The notes under the pieces were generated by a model. The model made no database searches. It was not told the origin of the DNA and saw only the letters and a list, made by a program, of their open reading frames with translations. DNA of 64,000 nt from Roseimaritima multifibrata. Its GTDB lineage: Bacteria; Planctomycetota; Planctomycetia; Pirellulales; Pirellulaceae. A program made the translations under genes and the position numbers. The stretch spans positions 2,108,001 through 2,172,000 of the forward strand of contig NZ_CP036262.1 in NCBI RefSeq assembly GCF_007741495.1, read 5' to 3'. Below, piece by piece: positions 25,464 to 34,664 of this stretch (positions are counted from its first letter, which is position 1; every line of letters begins with the position of its first letter).

Positions 25464-28262
25464 TTACTTCTCAGCCTGCGGTGCTTCTGCCGCTTTCTGG
25501 AAATCGCCCGCAACGGCGATCACCAATTTGTCGACGTCGATGAATTCGCGTAATGCGGCATTCACCTGGTCGACGGTCAGGGCTTCGATGCTCGCTTCAT
25601 TTTCCTGGTAATAGTCCATCGTCCGCTGATTGAAGATCGTGGACATTAGGGTGGATGTCAACGATTTGTCGTTGGTGCGTTGGACTCGCTGGCCATCTAA
25701 GTAGGCTTTTTTGGCGCGAGCCAATTCATCCTCGGTGACACCTTCTTCCAGGACCTTGGCGATTTCTTCCCGGATGGCGACAAGCAGTTTGTCTTTGTTC
25801 TCCGGATTGGTGATCGCGTACAGCGTAAAGTCGGTGCGGTCATCCCGTTTGCGGCCCGAGACCATCGAGCGAATCGTGTAGGACAATCCATCTTGCTGGC
25901 GAACGCGGTCGGCCAAGCGGCTGCTTAGCGAACCCCCACCTAGGATGAAATTCCCCATCAACAGTGCAGGGTAGCGTTCGTCATCATCCATCAATTCATA
26001 TTGTTGTTGAGCGAACAACATGGCATTCGATTTGTCCGGCGTTTCGATCTGAGTGACACTGCCGGGAACTTTAGGGTGGGCAGGTCGGCCGAATCGTTCA
26101 TAGCGATTCGGGACCGCCCAGTCGTCAAGAACGCTGCTCCATTGCTCAGCGGCTTGTTCAGGATCAAAGTCGCCAACCATGACAATTTCGCCTGCGTGAT
26201 TGCCGATGTAGCCTTCGTAAAGTTCCCGAATCTGTTTGATGGTGACATCTTTATACATCTGAATTTCTTCAGGGATGGTTCGTACGTAGCGGACGTTATC
26301 GCTTGAGTACGGAGACAGCTTTCTTCGGACTTCCGTCGGTGCCAGTGCCTGAGGTTCGTTTTGCGAAGCTTCTAGGCTGGTGACGATTTGTCGCCGGAGG
26401 ACTTCCAGTTCGTCGGCACTCAGGCTGGGGCTTCGCAGTACCTTGCCAACCAAAGCGATGACTTCGGGCACAAATTCTTTTGTCGTGCTGACGTCAACGG
26501 TTAACAGCCCAGGGACCGAGTGAATGCTTAGGTCCGCACGTAGACTGGTCAGTTGGTCCTGCAGTTCGCTGTAGGTTAGGTCCGTGGTCCCACGGGCCAT
26601 CAAAATTCCAAGCAGTTCCGAGGCGGCAATTTTATCGACCAACTTTGTTTCGTTTCCAAAACGCAAAGTTAGTTTCATGTTGACGCTGCCTCCACGAGTC
26701 TTTTTGGGGAGAAACGCGTATTGGATGTCTCCGCTTAAAGTGCCGCGTTCGGTTCGTTGTTCGATAACCGCTGGATCGGGATCAAAGGCTTCGCCTTGTT
26801 CGATCACTTCGCGACCTTTGTAATCCGCCAATTCGGCCGATAGATTCGGAGCCGCAGGGATATCGATTCGGTCACTTTTTTCACTTGGGATAAACAGACC
26901 CACGGTCCGGTTGTTGCGAGTGAAATATTTCTTGGCAGCCGCCTGAACTTCTTCGGTCGTCATGTTTTCAATGCGGTCGCGGAAGAGGAAGTAAAGCCGC
27001 CAGTCGCCCTGTGCTGCCCACTCCGAAAGGGAGACTGCGATTTTGTCGCTGTTGGTCGCTTGCAGTTCCCGGTTTTTTAGGATTTGTTGACGGGCGCGAT
27101 CGACTTCTTTGTCGGTAATCGGGTTTTGCTGCAAATCGGTTTCGATGATTTCCAGCATCTCGGTGCGAACGGCTTCAATCGAAGCGTCGGCCGGAATCTG
27201 CACCAACGTCATGAACAAGCCAGGGTCATGAAACGCATTGGCCATTGCGTAAACGTTGCTGGCCATTCCGGTTTCAACCAGTTTGGTATACAGCCGACCG
27301 CTCGGTTTATCACCGAGGACATACGTCAGAATTTTCATCGCCGCGAAATCTTCGTGGGCGCTTCCTGGAATGTGGTAGGCAGCTCCAACCCACGGAACAT
27401 CGCCAACGCGACGCAATACAACGGTTCGCTCGCCGTCCTGAGCCGGTTCCGTGGTGTAGGTTCCATCGATCGGCGTTTCGGGGCGAGTCAGCGACCCGAA
27501 ATGTTCCTGAATCATTTCCAGGGTACGCTCCGTATCGAACTTGCCGGCAACCACCAGCATCACATTGTCGGGGCGGTAGTATTTTTTGTAGAAACGACGC
27601 AGGCGAACCACAGGTACACGTTCGATATCGCTGCGGTTGCCGATCGTCGATTGACCGTAATTGTGCCAGTCGTAGGCGGCCGATTGAATTCGCTGCATGA
27701 GTACGCCCGAAGGGGAGTTCTCGCCGCGTTCAAACTCGTTGCGAACGACCGTCATTTCACTTTCAAGGTCTTCACCTAGGATATTGCTGTTCAGCAGGCG
27801 GTCGGCTTCCAACGCGATCGCAAAATCAAGATTCTCTTCGGTGGCAGGAAGGGTTTCGTAGTAGTTGGTACGGTCCATCCAGGTGGTGCCATTGAACGTG
27901 GCCCCACGATCTTGCAGCAATTGTGGGATGTTGGGACGCGCGGGGGTCCCTTTGAACAACATATGTTCCAGCAGGTGAGCCATTCCGGCTTCCCCGTAAC
28001 CCTCGTGACGTGAACCGACGAAGATCGTCATGTTGACGGTGACAAGTTCCTTGGAAGGATCAGGAAAGAGGAGGACTCGCACCCCGTTTTCCAGCTTGTA
28101 TTCAGAAATTCCTTCTATCTGTGCGACTGGTTTCGGTGCCTGCATCGATGCCTCTTGCGCGCTCAAGCTAGTGGTGAATAAAATTGCTGCAAGCAATACC
28201 AACATCTTCCTTCCTACTCGATCTATAAAATAATTGGAGAGATCGATTACAAGATGGTTCAT
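25464..28262 (-). CDS. M16-family zinc metalloprotease (fused two-domain form), secreted
   Basis: 932 residues from ATG 28262, preceded by a textbook AGGAGG at about 8 bp. The signal peptide ends near TSLSAQE (residue 37). The first M16 domain carries the inverted zinc motif H96-L-L-E99-H100 and the third ligand E176 (VVRNEFERG), so it should be active. The second M16 domain (~530-930) lacks HxxEH and, as in other fused pitrilysin-like proteins, probably shapes the peptide chamber. Regions such as RRFYKKYYRPDNVMLVVAGKFD are typical of the family. It is expected in the periplasm, degrading short peptides. It is divergent from the Rieske gene. Confidence 0.94.
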   Translation of the reverse strand: MNHLVIDLSNYFIDRVGRKMLVLLAAILFTTSLSAQEASMQAPKPVAQIEGISEYKLENGVRVLLFPDPSKELVTVNMTIFVGSRHEGYGEAGMAHLLEHMLFKGTPARPNIPQLLQDRGATFNGTTWMDRTNYYETLPATEENLDFAIALEADRLLNSNILGEDLESEMTVVRNEFERGENSPSGVLMQRIQSAAYDWHNYGQSTIGNRSDIERVPVVRLRRFYKKYYRPDNVMLVVAGKFDTERTLEMIQEHFGSLTRPETPIDGTYTTEPAQDGERTVVLRRVGDVPWVGAAYHIPGSAHEDFAAMKILTYVLGDKPSGRLYTKLVETGMASNVYAMANAFHDPGLFMTLVQIPADASIEAVRTEMLEIIETDLQQNPITDKEVDRARQQILKNRELQATNSDKIAVSLSEWAAQGDWRLYFLFRDRIENMTTEEVQAAAKKYFTRNNRTVGLFIPSEKSDRIDIPAAPNLSAELADYKGREVIEQGEAFDPDPAVIEQRTERGTLSGDIQYAFLPKKTRGGSVNMKLTLRFGNETKLVDKIAASELLGILMARGTTDLTYSELQDQLTSLRADLSIHSVPGLLTVDVSTTKEFVPEVIALVGKVLRSPSLSADELEVLRRQIVTSLEASQNEPQALAPTEVRRKLSPYSSDNVRYVRTIPEEIQMYKDVTIKQIRELYEGYIGNHAGEIVMVGDFDPEQAAEQWSSVLDDWAVPNRYERFGRPAHPKVPGSVTQIETPDKSNAMLFAQQQYELMDDDERYPALLMGNFILGGGSLSSRLADRVRQQDGLSYTIRSMVSGRKRDDRTDFTLYAITNPENKDKLLVAIREEIAKVLEEGVTEDELARAKKAYLDGQRVQRTNDKSLTSTLMSTIFNQRTMDYYQENEASIEALTVDQVNAALREFIDVDKLVIAVAGDFQKAAEAPQAEK

Positions 28263-28347
28263 GGCAGCCTCCTGATTGGGTATTTTTCTACACTGGAACA
28301 ATTTGAATTGTACCGCCCCCAGCACATCCTCAAACCCTACAGCATTC

Positions 28348-28671
28348 ATGACGGCCCCCACCCAGACTCCCGTATGGCGTCGAGCATGCGAAGGTCACGA
28401 ATTATTGGACTCCGCGGCGATCGAAGTGGTTGTGGAGGGGGCCGTACTGGCGATCTTCCGCGAGCAGCAGACGCTTTACGCTCTCGATGCGATGTGTGCC
28501 CACCAAGGAGGCCCAATCGCCAAAGGAGCCGTTCACAACGGTTGTGTGACCTGTCCCTGGCACGGGTGGCAGTATGAATTGGCAACCGGAAAGCAGACGA
28601 TCCACAATCAGAAACTGCTGGAAACCTATCCGGTTAAAGAAGAAGCGGGGGCGATCTGGGTTCAAATATAA
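28348..28671 (+). CDS. Rieske [2Fe-2S] ferredoxin-like protein
   Basis: 107 residues from ATG 28348. Both halves of the cluster motif are present: C50-A-H52-QGGP and C69-PW-H72-GW. The 16-residue spacing between C52-type and second motifs and the compact size fit the NirD/BphF-like ferredoxin group, soluble one-electron carriers for oxygenases or nitrite reductase. No oxygenase or reductase gene lies nearby, so the partner is unknown. The C-terminal strands (LLETYPVKEEAGAIWVQI) complete the fold. It is followed by a clear terminator. Confidence 0.92.
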   Translation: MTAPTQTPVWRRACEGHELLDSAAIEVVVEGAVLAIFREQQTLYALDAMCAHQGGPIAKGAVHNGCVTCPWHGWQYELATGKQTIHNQKLLETYPVKEEAGAIWVQI

Positions 28672-28690
28672 GTGAATCCAGTCGTCCAGC

Positions 28691-28728
28691 CGTTCGGTGA
28701 TACCGCGACCGAACGACTTGCTTTTTTT
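28691..28728 (+). terminator. Intrinsic terminator behind the Rieske gene
   Basis: CGTTCGGT (28691-28698) pairs with ACCGAACG (28708-28715) around a 9-base loop, and seven Ts (28722-28728) follow shortly after. It lies between the convergent Rieske and sulfatase genes and works in the plus direction. Confidence 0.75.
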
Positions 28729-28758
28729 ATCGAATGGAAAGCAAGACGGGGCGATTGG

Positions 28759-30219
28759 CTATAAATCGTTGTTCCGCACGTCGGCCAACTTTTCTTTCAT
28801 CCGTTTTTTCATCTCCGCGACCACGTCCGCGTGTTCTGGTGATTTCGCTAGATTCGTGAACTGCTTGGGATCATTGTCCATATCGAACAGCTCGATGCCT
28901 CCGGAAGCGTCTTCTTTGTACTGGATGTAGGACCAGCGGTCGGTCCGCAGCAAGAACCCTTTTCGCATCGGGGCGACGCTAAACGCTGCATCGCGAACTT
29001 GATATTCGGGATTGTCGAACATCGGTGAGATGTCCTTCCCTTGAACATGATTAGGGACCGGTAATCCACAGAGCGACGTGACGGTCGGATAGAGATCAAG
29101 CAATTCGACAAAGCTGTTGCAGACAGCCGGTTTTTTTCCGGGAACACGGATGATCATTGGGACCTGAGCCGATTCATCGCGAAGGGATACCTTTGCCCAG
29201 AAATCGTGCTCGCCAAGATGGTAACCATGGTCGCTGGTGAAGATCACGATCGTGTTGTCCAGTTCTCCCGATTCACGCAGTGCGGTCATTACTTTGCCGA
29301 CTTGAGCGTCCATGAAAGCAACCGAAGCGTAGTAGCCCCCAATCGCTTTGCGCTGTCGTCGTTCGTCCATCTTCATGTTGACACTGGTCTTGTAATTGAT
29401 TCCGGCTTTGGGGGTGTCGTCCCAGTCGCCGGCGACTCGTTCTGGTAATTCCAGTTTGCTGTACGGTTTGAAAGGAGGGAAGTAATTGGCCGGGGCGACA
29501 AACGGGACATGGGGGCGAACGAAGCCGACCCCTAGCCAAAACGGTTGGTCCCGTTTGGTTTCCAGTAGTTCCACCGCTTTGGCGGCCGTCATCCCATCGG
29601 AGTGGACCATGTCGTCCCCATCGGCTTCGACAACAACAAACGTGTTGCCGCCGACGACAGGTCTTTTGCCATCGGGATTTCCCTCCAAAGTTTCCCCGTC
29701 CCCTTTGGCTTTCCATTCGGGGCCCAAGCTATTGAATCGCTCGGTCCATGAATGCACGTCGTCGGCACCATTGCCCCCGTCGTGATCCCGTCCATCGCCC
29801 CCGATAAGAACTCCACCAGGAATCCCCATGTGAAAGATTTTGCTCACGCGAGCGGCGTAGTATCCGTTGTCTTTAAATACCTGTGACCAGGTTTGGCGAT
29901 CGCCGATTTGCGGCCGAGGGTTGGTGTAGCCCAAGACTCCTGTGGCATGGGGATAGTATCCCGACATCAACGATGCGCGAGAGGGGCCGCAGTAGGTGCC
30001 CTGGCAGTAGGCCTGAGTAAAACGTGTCCCTTCCGCAGCCAATGCATCGATGTTTGGCGTTTCGCAGACCGTGTTGCCATAACAGGAAAGGGCCGTCGAG
30101 GTCAGGTCGTCTGAAATGATAAAGAGGACATTCATCGATTCCTTGGCGAGTGCCTGTCCGGCAAACAGGAGGCCAAAAACGCAACTAAACAACATCGTTC
30201 GCATGGTAAAACTCGGCAA
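28759..30219 (-). CDS. Secreted sulfatase, iduronate-2-sulfatase-like
   Basis: 486 residues; a second in-frame ATG five codons in is also possible. The signal peptide ends at GQALAKE (about residue 26). The metal site starts with ISDDLT (D37, D38). The formylglycine motif is C77-GPS-R81, so C77 should be converted by a formylglycine-generating enzyme. Further hallmarks are PHATGVLGY, GVGFVRPHVPFVAP, IVIFTSDHGYHLGEHDFWAKVSL and the C-terminal LFDMDNDPKQFTNLA, all typical of S1 sulfatases of the choline/iduronate type. Planctomycetes encode many such enzymes for sulfated polysaccharides. It stands alone with no linked carbohydrate gene. Confidence 0.95.
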   Translation of the reverse strand: MPSFTMRTMLFSCVFGLLFAGQALAKESMNVLFIISDDLTSTALSCYGNTVCETPNIDALAAEGTRFTQAYCQGTYCGPSRASLMSGYYPHATGVLGYTNPRPQIGDRQTWSQVFKDNGYYAARVSKIFHMGIPGGVLIGGDGRDHDGGNGADDVHSWTERFNSLGPEWKAKGDGETLEGNPDGKRPVVGGNTFVVVEADGDDMVHSDGMTAAKAVELLETKRDQPFWLGVGFVRPHVPFVAPANYFPPFKPYSKLELPERVAGDWDDTPKAGINYKTSVNMKMDERRQRKAIGGYYASVAFMDAQVGKVMTALRESGELDNTIVIFTSDHGYHLGEHDFWAKVSLRDESAQVPMIIRVPGKKPAVCNSFVELLDLYPTVTSLCGLPVPNHVQGKDISPMFDNPEYQVRDAAFSVAPMRKGFLLRTDRWSYIQYKEDASGGIELFDMDNDPKQFTNLAKSPEHADVVAEMKKRMKEKLADVRNNDL

Positions 30220-30339
30220 GAGCAGCAGGCGTCAAAGGGGCTAACGGTCAAAAGCTGAAATAGAATTATAACGAGAGATGACGCTGGGATCGCGAAAGAA
30301 AAGTCTCGCGATATTTTCGCGCCTTTTCGGGGAGAAAAC

Positions 30340-30369
30340 ATGGCTACAAGAAAGCATGGCTACAAGAAA
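30340..30369 (+). repeat. Short direct duplication next to the insertion sequence
   Basis: ATGGCTACAAGAAA occurs at 30340-30353 and 30356-30369, period 16. It lies outside the insertion sequence and inside the gap behind the sulfatase start. Confidence 0.6.
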
Positions 30370-30414
30370 ATATGGCAACCACCGCATCCCTTTATCGGCA
30401 TCGTCCAGGGGGGA

Positions 30415-30423
30415 GCGTGGGAC
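30415..30423 (+). repeat. Target-site duplication, left copy (GCGTGGGAC)
   Basis: Identical to 32126-32134; the two copies abut the terminal inverted repeats exactly. Confidence 0.88.
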
Positions 30424-32125
30424 TGGACCGTCAAAAAGAAGGCCGTTTTGGTAAGCACGGTAAAAATTTGGATTGGAAGCTGCTACGAACTTTCGTATTG
30501 GTTGGTTACGAAATCTCCCAAAGCGAAGGAACGCAACAGCGATGGCATTATTCACAAATTCTCTCGGTCAGTACAGCTCATCTCTTTATGAAACCGCACG
30601 CACATTGCTGCGAAGTCGAAATAATCAGGCTGTCAGGGCTGAACGGATCAAACAAGAAAATCGCCAGTTACGAGCTTCTCTTGAGCAGCAGCAGCGATGC
30701 CTCGACCAAGCGAAGCACGATCTGCGAGAGGCTCACGCTGAGATCCAATCACTATGCGAGCAACAGCGGCAATGCCGCAACAGAGTTCCAACGCTTCGGG
30801 GCGATCTACCATTGCCAGGACATCAATACGGTGCTGCGACGATCGCCTTGTGCTTGAACCTTGCTCGTCGTATCGGCTTTCGACCAGCGGTGTCCGCTCT
30901 TCAAATCGTCTTTGAAGCCTTTGGGATCATCAGTAAAATCCCCACGGCAGAAACCATCCGTACATGGGCGTGCCGCGCCGGAGTGGCAGTTCTCGGGGAA
31001 CCTCCGGAGGAGGCTGACGATTGGATCTGGATGGTCGATCACTCCAACCAAGTCGGACAAGAGAAGGTTTTACAGGTACTCGCCATCCGGGCCAAAGATT
31101 TACCGCCGCCGGGTCAAACACTCGCTCGTGAACAACTTCGACCACTGGCCGTTCGCCCGGGAATCCAGTGGAAACGCGACGACATGCGGCAAGTGTATCG
31201 CGAGCTTCAGGCGATCCACGGCACGCCAAAATTCTTGCTTAGCGACGGGGCGGTAGAACTACGTGAGAGTGCGGATGTACTGCAAAACGCAGAAAGATCA
31301 ACCATCGTACTGGGTGATTTCAAGCACTTCGCCGCCAATGCATTGGAGCGAATTTTGAAAAGCAACGATCGCTTCCAAAGCTATCTGAGCTGGTTAGGCC
31401 GCAGTCGCTCTACGGTACAACAGACCGAGCTGTGTCACCTCACACCGCCAACGCTCAAGACCAAGGCTCGCTTCATGAATCTTGGACCAGTTCTGCGTTG
31501 GGGACAGATGTTGTCCTACCAAGCGTCGCATCCGCGGTCGAGGTCTCGGCAAGGTGTCACAGCAAAACGCTTCAATGAAAAATTCGGTTGGATTCGTGGC
31601 TATCGGGAGGACTTGTCGATTTGGAGTCGATGCCAAAGGGTTATTCAGATCGGCCTGCGATTGATCAACCGAGAAGGGCTCGCTCATGGAACAGCGAAGA
31701 AACTTCGCAAGGCGTTTGAAGACGAATGCCAAGATCAGCCAGCATGTGAAGTATGTGACAGATTAATCGAAACGCTCATCGAATTTGTGCTGGCTAACGA
31801 ATCGAAGCTAGCCACGCGAGATCGCGCCTGGTTATCAACCGAAAACATGGAGTCAAGTTTCGGCGCATTTAAACAACTCGAAGGTCAGCAGAGCAAAGGC
31901 GGATTGACCAGTTTGGTATCGGCGATGCCGATGGTGCTTCGTCGCTGGGACGCTTCGTCAGTGCGTACGTGTCTGTCGTCTATTTCAACCAAGCAAATGC
32001 GTGCCTGGGTGGAGGATAATCTTGGTCAGACGCTTAATTCGAAACGACGGATCGCCTTTGCCGAAGCATCCCTGGAATCTCTCGGGTAGTGCAAAATGCA
32101 GCACCAAACCATTTTTGACAGTCCA
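30424..32125 (+). mobile_element. Insertion sequence of 1702 bp with intact ends
   Basis: The left end reads TGGACCGTCAAAAA (30424-30437) and the right end, read inward on the minus strand, TGGACTGTCAAAAA (32125-32112): 13 of 14 bases match. Immediately outside, the 9-mer GCGTGGGAC is present exactly at 30415-30423 and at 32126-32134, as expected for a target-site duplication. The interior is filled by one gene with DDE-type features. Intact ends, an exact duplication and an uninterrupted frame point to recent transposition. The site lies between a sulfatase gene and cca, three bases beyond the cca stop codon. The family is not one I can name. Confidence 0.9.
30542..32089 (+). CDS. Putative DDE transposase of an unassigned family
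   Basis: 515 residues from ATG 30542; a TTG at 30473 would add 23. The first ~110 residues contain a strong coiled coil (RAERIKQENRQLRASLEQQQ onward), typical of multimerisation or DNA-end pairing. A helix-turn-helix-like region follows (IALCLNLARRIGFRPAVSALQ). Candidate catalytic acids are D166 (WMVDHSNQVGQ), D235 (FLLSDGAVELRE) and E434 or E437 (STENMESSFGAFK), in order and each at the end of a predicted strand or start of a helix. About 200 residues separate the second Asp from the Glu, so a large insertion domain is implied. Its position inside matched inverted repeats is the main reason for the call. I cannot assign it to a known IS family. Confidence 0.82.
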   Translation: MALFTNSLGQYSSSLYETARTLLRSRNNQAVRAERIKQENRQLRASLEQQQRCLDQAKHDLREAHAEIQSLCEQQRQCRNRVPTLRGDLPLPGHQYGAATIALCLNLARRIGFRPAVSALQIVFEAFGIISKIPTAETIRTWACRAGVAVLGEPPEEADDWIWMVDHSNQVGQEKVLQVLAIRAKDLPPPGQTLAREQLRPLAVRPGIQWKRDDMRQVYRELQAIHGTPKFLLSDGAVELRESADVLQNAERSTIVLGDFKHFAANALERILKSNDRFQSYLSWLGRSRSTVQQTELCHLTPPTLKTKARFMNLGPVLRWGQMLSYQASHPRSRSRQGVTAKRFNEKFGWIRGYREDLSIWSRCQRVIQIGLRLINREGLAHGTAKKLRKAFEDECQDQPACEVCDRLIETLIEFVLANESKLATRDRAWLSTENMESSFGAFKQLEGQQSKGGLTSLVSAMPMVLRRWDASSVRTCLSSISTKQMRAWVEDNLGQTLNSKRRIAFAEASLESLG

Positions 32126-32134
32126 GCGTGGGAC
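32126..32134 (+). repeat. Target-site duplication, right copy (GCGTGGGAC)
   Basis: Identical to 30415-30423. It ends three bases before the CTA (32138-32140) that is the minus-strand stop codon of cca. Confidence 0.88.
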
Positions 32135-32137
32135 ACC

Positions 32138-33415
32138 CTAGGAAAGGAGCCCCGTCGATCGCATCCACTCGCACGCCGCTTCGGGGGAATTCAGTTCTTC
32201 GTCTAGCTGAGCTGCCCGCACCGCCTGCAAAATTTCGCGAAAACGGGGGCCTGGTCGCAAACCCAATTTCTTCAGCGTTTGCCCGTCGATCAAAGGTGGC
32301 GGGTCCAATTGTTCTTGCGGCCAGGAAAGTCGTTGTTCGACAAACCGTATTCCTTCTCCTTTGATGCCGGATAGTTCGTCCGTTGCCCGCAGGCTTGCCG
32401 CCGCCACTTCCAGGGCTGTCTTGCTGTCGCGATGAACCAGCAGCGGTTGGACGGTCGACCAGGGAAGTTTGTCGGCTTGCGCGAAGTGGGAATAGTTCGA
32501 CGCAGCGAACAGGGCGGCGTCCCGTTCGTGAGTCGACAATTTCCAGGTATGAAACAACTGCTGGATGATGGAGGCTGTCTGGTTTTGGTCGTAGGCATGA
32601 CGATCGGGGATCCCCAGCATTGCAATCGCCGTAGCGGTATCGGGATTGCGGCGGGCCTGTAACCAAGTCAGCCACTCCTGGGAAACTTGCCCGCTGCGTG
32701 CTGCCGTCGGAAGCAGATGGGGGGCGAGTTCCAATTCCTCCAACGCCTTGATCGCATGGTTCGCCCTTGGGCTGGCAAGCATGCGCCGCATTTCGGCTCC
32801 GATACGTTCCCCGCTGACTTGGTCAATTTGCGGCGCAAACTGTCGAACGGCTTGAGCGGTTGCCGGTTGCAAGCGGAATTGCAGCAACGACGCGAAGCGG
32901 ACGGCTCGCAACATTCGTAGTTTGTCTTCTGCGAATCTTTGGTCGGCGTCGCCGATGGCGCGGATCACTTGTTCCTGTAAATCGGCTTGGCCGCCAACAA
33001 AATCGATTACCTTGTCGGCCAGCGGATCATAAAAGATTCCGTTGATCGTAAAGTCGCGGCGAAGGGCATCTTGTTCGGGATCGCCAAAGTGAACGGAATC
33101 TGGGCGTCGGCCATCCGAGTACGTACCGTCGCTGCGGAAGGTTGCGACTTCCACAGGCTGGCAAAGGCTCCCCTTGTCGGGAAGCACATTGATGACCCCA
33201 AAAGAAGCTCCGATCGCTAGGGTTCGTCCTTTACCGAAAATCTTCTGGACGCGAGTGGGCGTAGCATCGGTGGCAATATCAAAGTCTTTGGGATGTATCC
33301 CTAGAAGTGCGTCACGCACGCAGCCGCCAGCAAGGAACGCAGTGTGGCCAGCGGTTGCCAATTTTTCGAGAACTGCAAACGCGTGCGCCGAGGATTCGTC
33401 GCGACGAATAAGCAT
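32138..33415 (-). CDS. cca: CCA tRNA nucleotidyltransferase / poly(A) polymerase family
   Basis: 425 residues. The class II nucleotidyltransferase head shows LAGGCVRDALLG (G30-G31), the metal-binding D44-F-D46, and RRDFTINGIFYDP. The RNA-binding neck and body carry RFAEDKLRMLRAVRFAS and a long helical tail. The enzyme adds CCA to tRNA 3' ends or A-tails to RNA; sequence alone does not decide which. A CCA-adding enzyme is needed here because the tRNA-His gene of this window does not encode CCA. The reading frame is intact although an insertion sequence sits three bases past its stop codon, so any native terminator has been displaced by 1.7 kb. Confidence 0.93.
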   Translation of the reverse strand: MLIRRDESSAHAFAVLEKLATAGHTAFLAGGCVRDALLGIHPKDFDIATDATPTRVQKIFGKGRTLAIGASFGVINVLPDKGSLCQPVEVATFRSDGTYSDGRRPDSVHFGDPEQDALRRDFTINGIFYDPLADKVIDFVGGQADLQEQVIRAIGDADQRFAEDKLRMLRAVRFASLLQFRLQPATAQAVRQFAPQIDQVSGERIGAEMRRMLASPRANHAIKALEELELAPHLLPTAARSGQVSQEWLTWLQARRNPDTATAIAMLGIPDRHAYDQNQTASIIQQLFHTWKLSTHERDAALFAASNYSHFAQADKLPWSTVQPLLVHRDSKTALEVAAASLRATDELSGIKGEGIRFVEQRLSWPQEQLDPPPLIDGQTLKKLGLRPGPRFREILQAVRAAQLDEELNSPEAACEWMRSTGLLS

Positions 33416-33520
33416 GGGTAAAACCGATCAACAATTAGCAGCGAAAGAGAAGGGCCGATTTTATCGTGTTTGCCAGTTTTGTTTACCGCAGAGAACCATT
33501 GAATCGGCAATAATCTTGAA

Positions 33521-34480
33521 TTATCCCCGCCGCAGTCGGTCGATGAACTCCAGTTTTCGGGCGACCGGCGGGGTGAAAACTTCCGGGACCAAATCAAGCA
33601 TCCCCATGTCCCGGTTCATTTCGTTTGCGGCGACGCCAACGCGTTGGTAAGCGGTAAGCATCGATTTGAAATCATGGGGGTCAAATTGACTCCAGCCAAA
33701 ATGCTGCGTCGTGTTGAGGAGTGCGACAATGTCTAAGAAGGTTCCGAACGTTTCAGCGAAATCTTCCCAGGGATGCATGGTCGCATATTCCGACACAAAT
33801 TCCTGCTGCCAGTGCTCGTTCGTATCGGAGGCATAATACGCATCTTTGGCAACCGAATAGCGGGGCTGTCTCTCGTCCCCAAAGGCTTTACGGAAATCCT
33901 CAAGGCAATTGGAGGCGACGACCACTTCCCAGTAGTAATGCCCCAGTTCGTGACGAAGGTGACCGACCAGAGTTCGATGGGGTTCGCGAAATTTCACGCG
34001 AATTTTTTCGCGGTGAACACTATCGGCTTCCGCTAGATCGACCGAAACACAGCCGTGCGCGTGGCTGGTCGCCCCCGATTTGAATTCAAAATACAGCTCC
34101 GGATTTTGCCCGTGGAGCGGGAACCCTAAACCTTCTAGGTCGTAGAGGACGCGATGCTTGGCCCGCTCAAGTTTACGCCACTTCTTCAGATTTCCTGTGA
34201 CGGTCAGGTCGGGGAGCACCCGGTTCAGTTGACAGTAATTGCAGAGTTCATTTCCCGCTTGCACGACGCCGCGGTTGCAGAAGGAGTGTTTTAAATAGTT
34301 TTTGCATGCCCGCAGTTCGACGGCACAGCTTGGATTCCCGCAAGCCCACGGTCCGTCCGTCTTCCCCGCAGAGGTAATCTGTCGGCAGAGGGGGCACATG
34401 CGGACACGGTTCTGGCAGCGTACGCAGTGAGTACTTCCAAAGAAAAGCTTGTTGCCACACTGACAGGGGAACGTAATCAT
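33521..34480 (-). CDS. Zinc-ribbon protein with HExxH metallopeptidase domain
   Basis: 319 residues from ATG 34480; an upstream TTG would add 12. The N-terminus is rich in CxxC knuckles (CQC, CVRC, CPLC, CGNPSC, CNYC), about four zinc ribbons within residues 6-83. The C-terminal half contains H177-ELG-H181 and downstream acids (EDFAETFGTFLDI) that could supply the third zinc ligand. This is the architecture of the putative zinc-binding metallopeptidase family (Peptidase_Mx), seen in many bacteria and still without a proven substrate. No signal peptide, so cytoplasmic. It lies upstream of cca on the same strand with a 105-bp gap. Confidence 0.87.
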   Translation of the reverse strand: MITFPCQCGNKLFFGSTHCVRCQNRVRMCPLCRQITSAGKTDGPWACGNPSCAVELRACKNYLKHSFCNRGVVQAGNELCNYCQLNRVLPDLTVTGNLKKWRKLERAKHRVLYDLEGLGFPLHGQNPELYFEFKSGATSHAHGCVSVDLAEADSVHREKIRVKFREPHRTLVGHLRHELGHYYWEVVVASNCLEDFRKAFGDERQPRYSVAKDAYYASDTNEHWQQEFVSEYATMHPWEDFAETFGTFLDIVALLNTTQHFGWSQFDPHDFKSMLTAYQRVGVAANEMNRDMGMLDLVPEVFTPPVARKLEFIDRLRRG

Positions 34481-34664
34481 CTGCGAATCGGGTCTTTCAA
34501 AATGCGGTAACGGCAATTGCGGAGTGAGCAGCAGGGGGGCGTTCCCTCAGCGGGAATCACATCCCCCGACGGAATCGGCCCTGTCCCGCACGAGCCCGTC
34601 GTATACGATGTTGTAGGGGTAGCAGGTCATCTTATACAGCCTTTCTCTTCTTCGACGGTTCACT

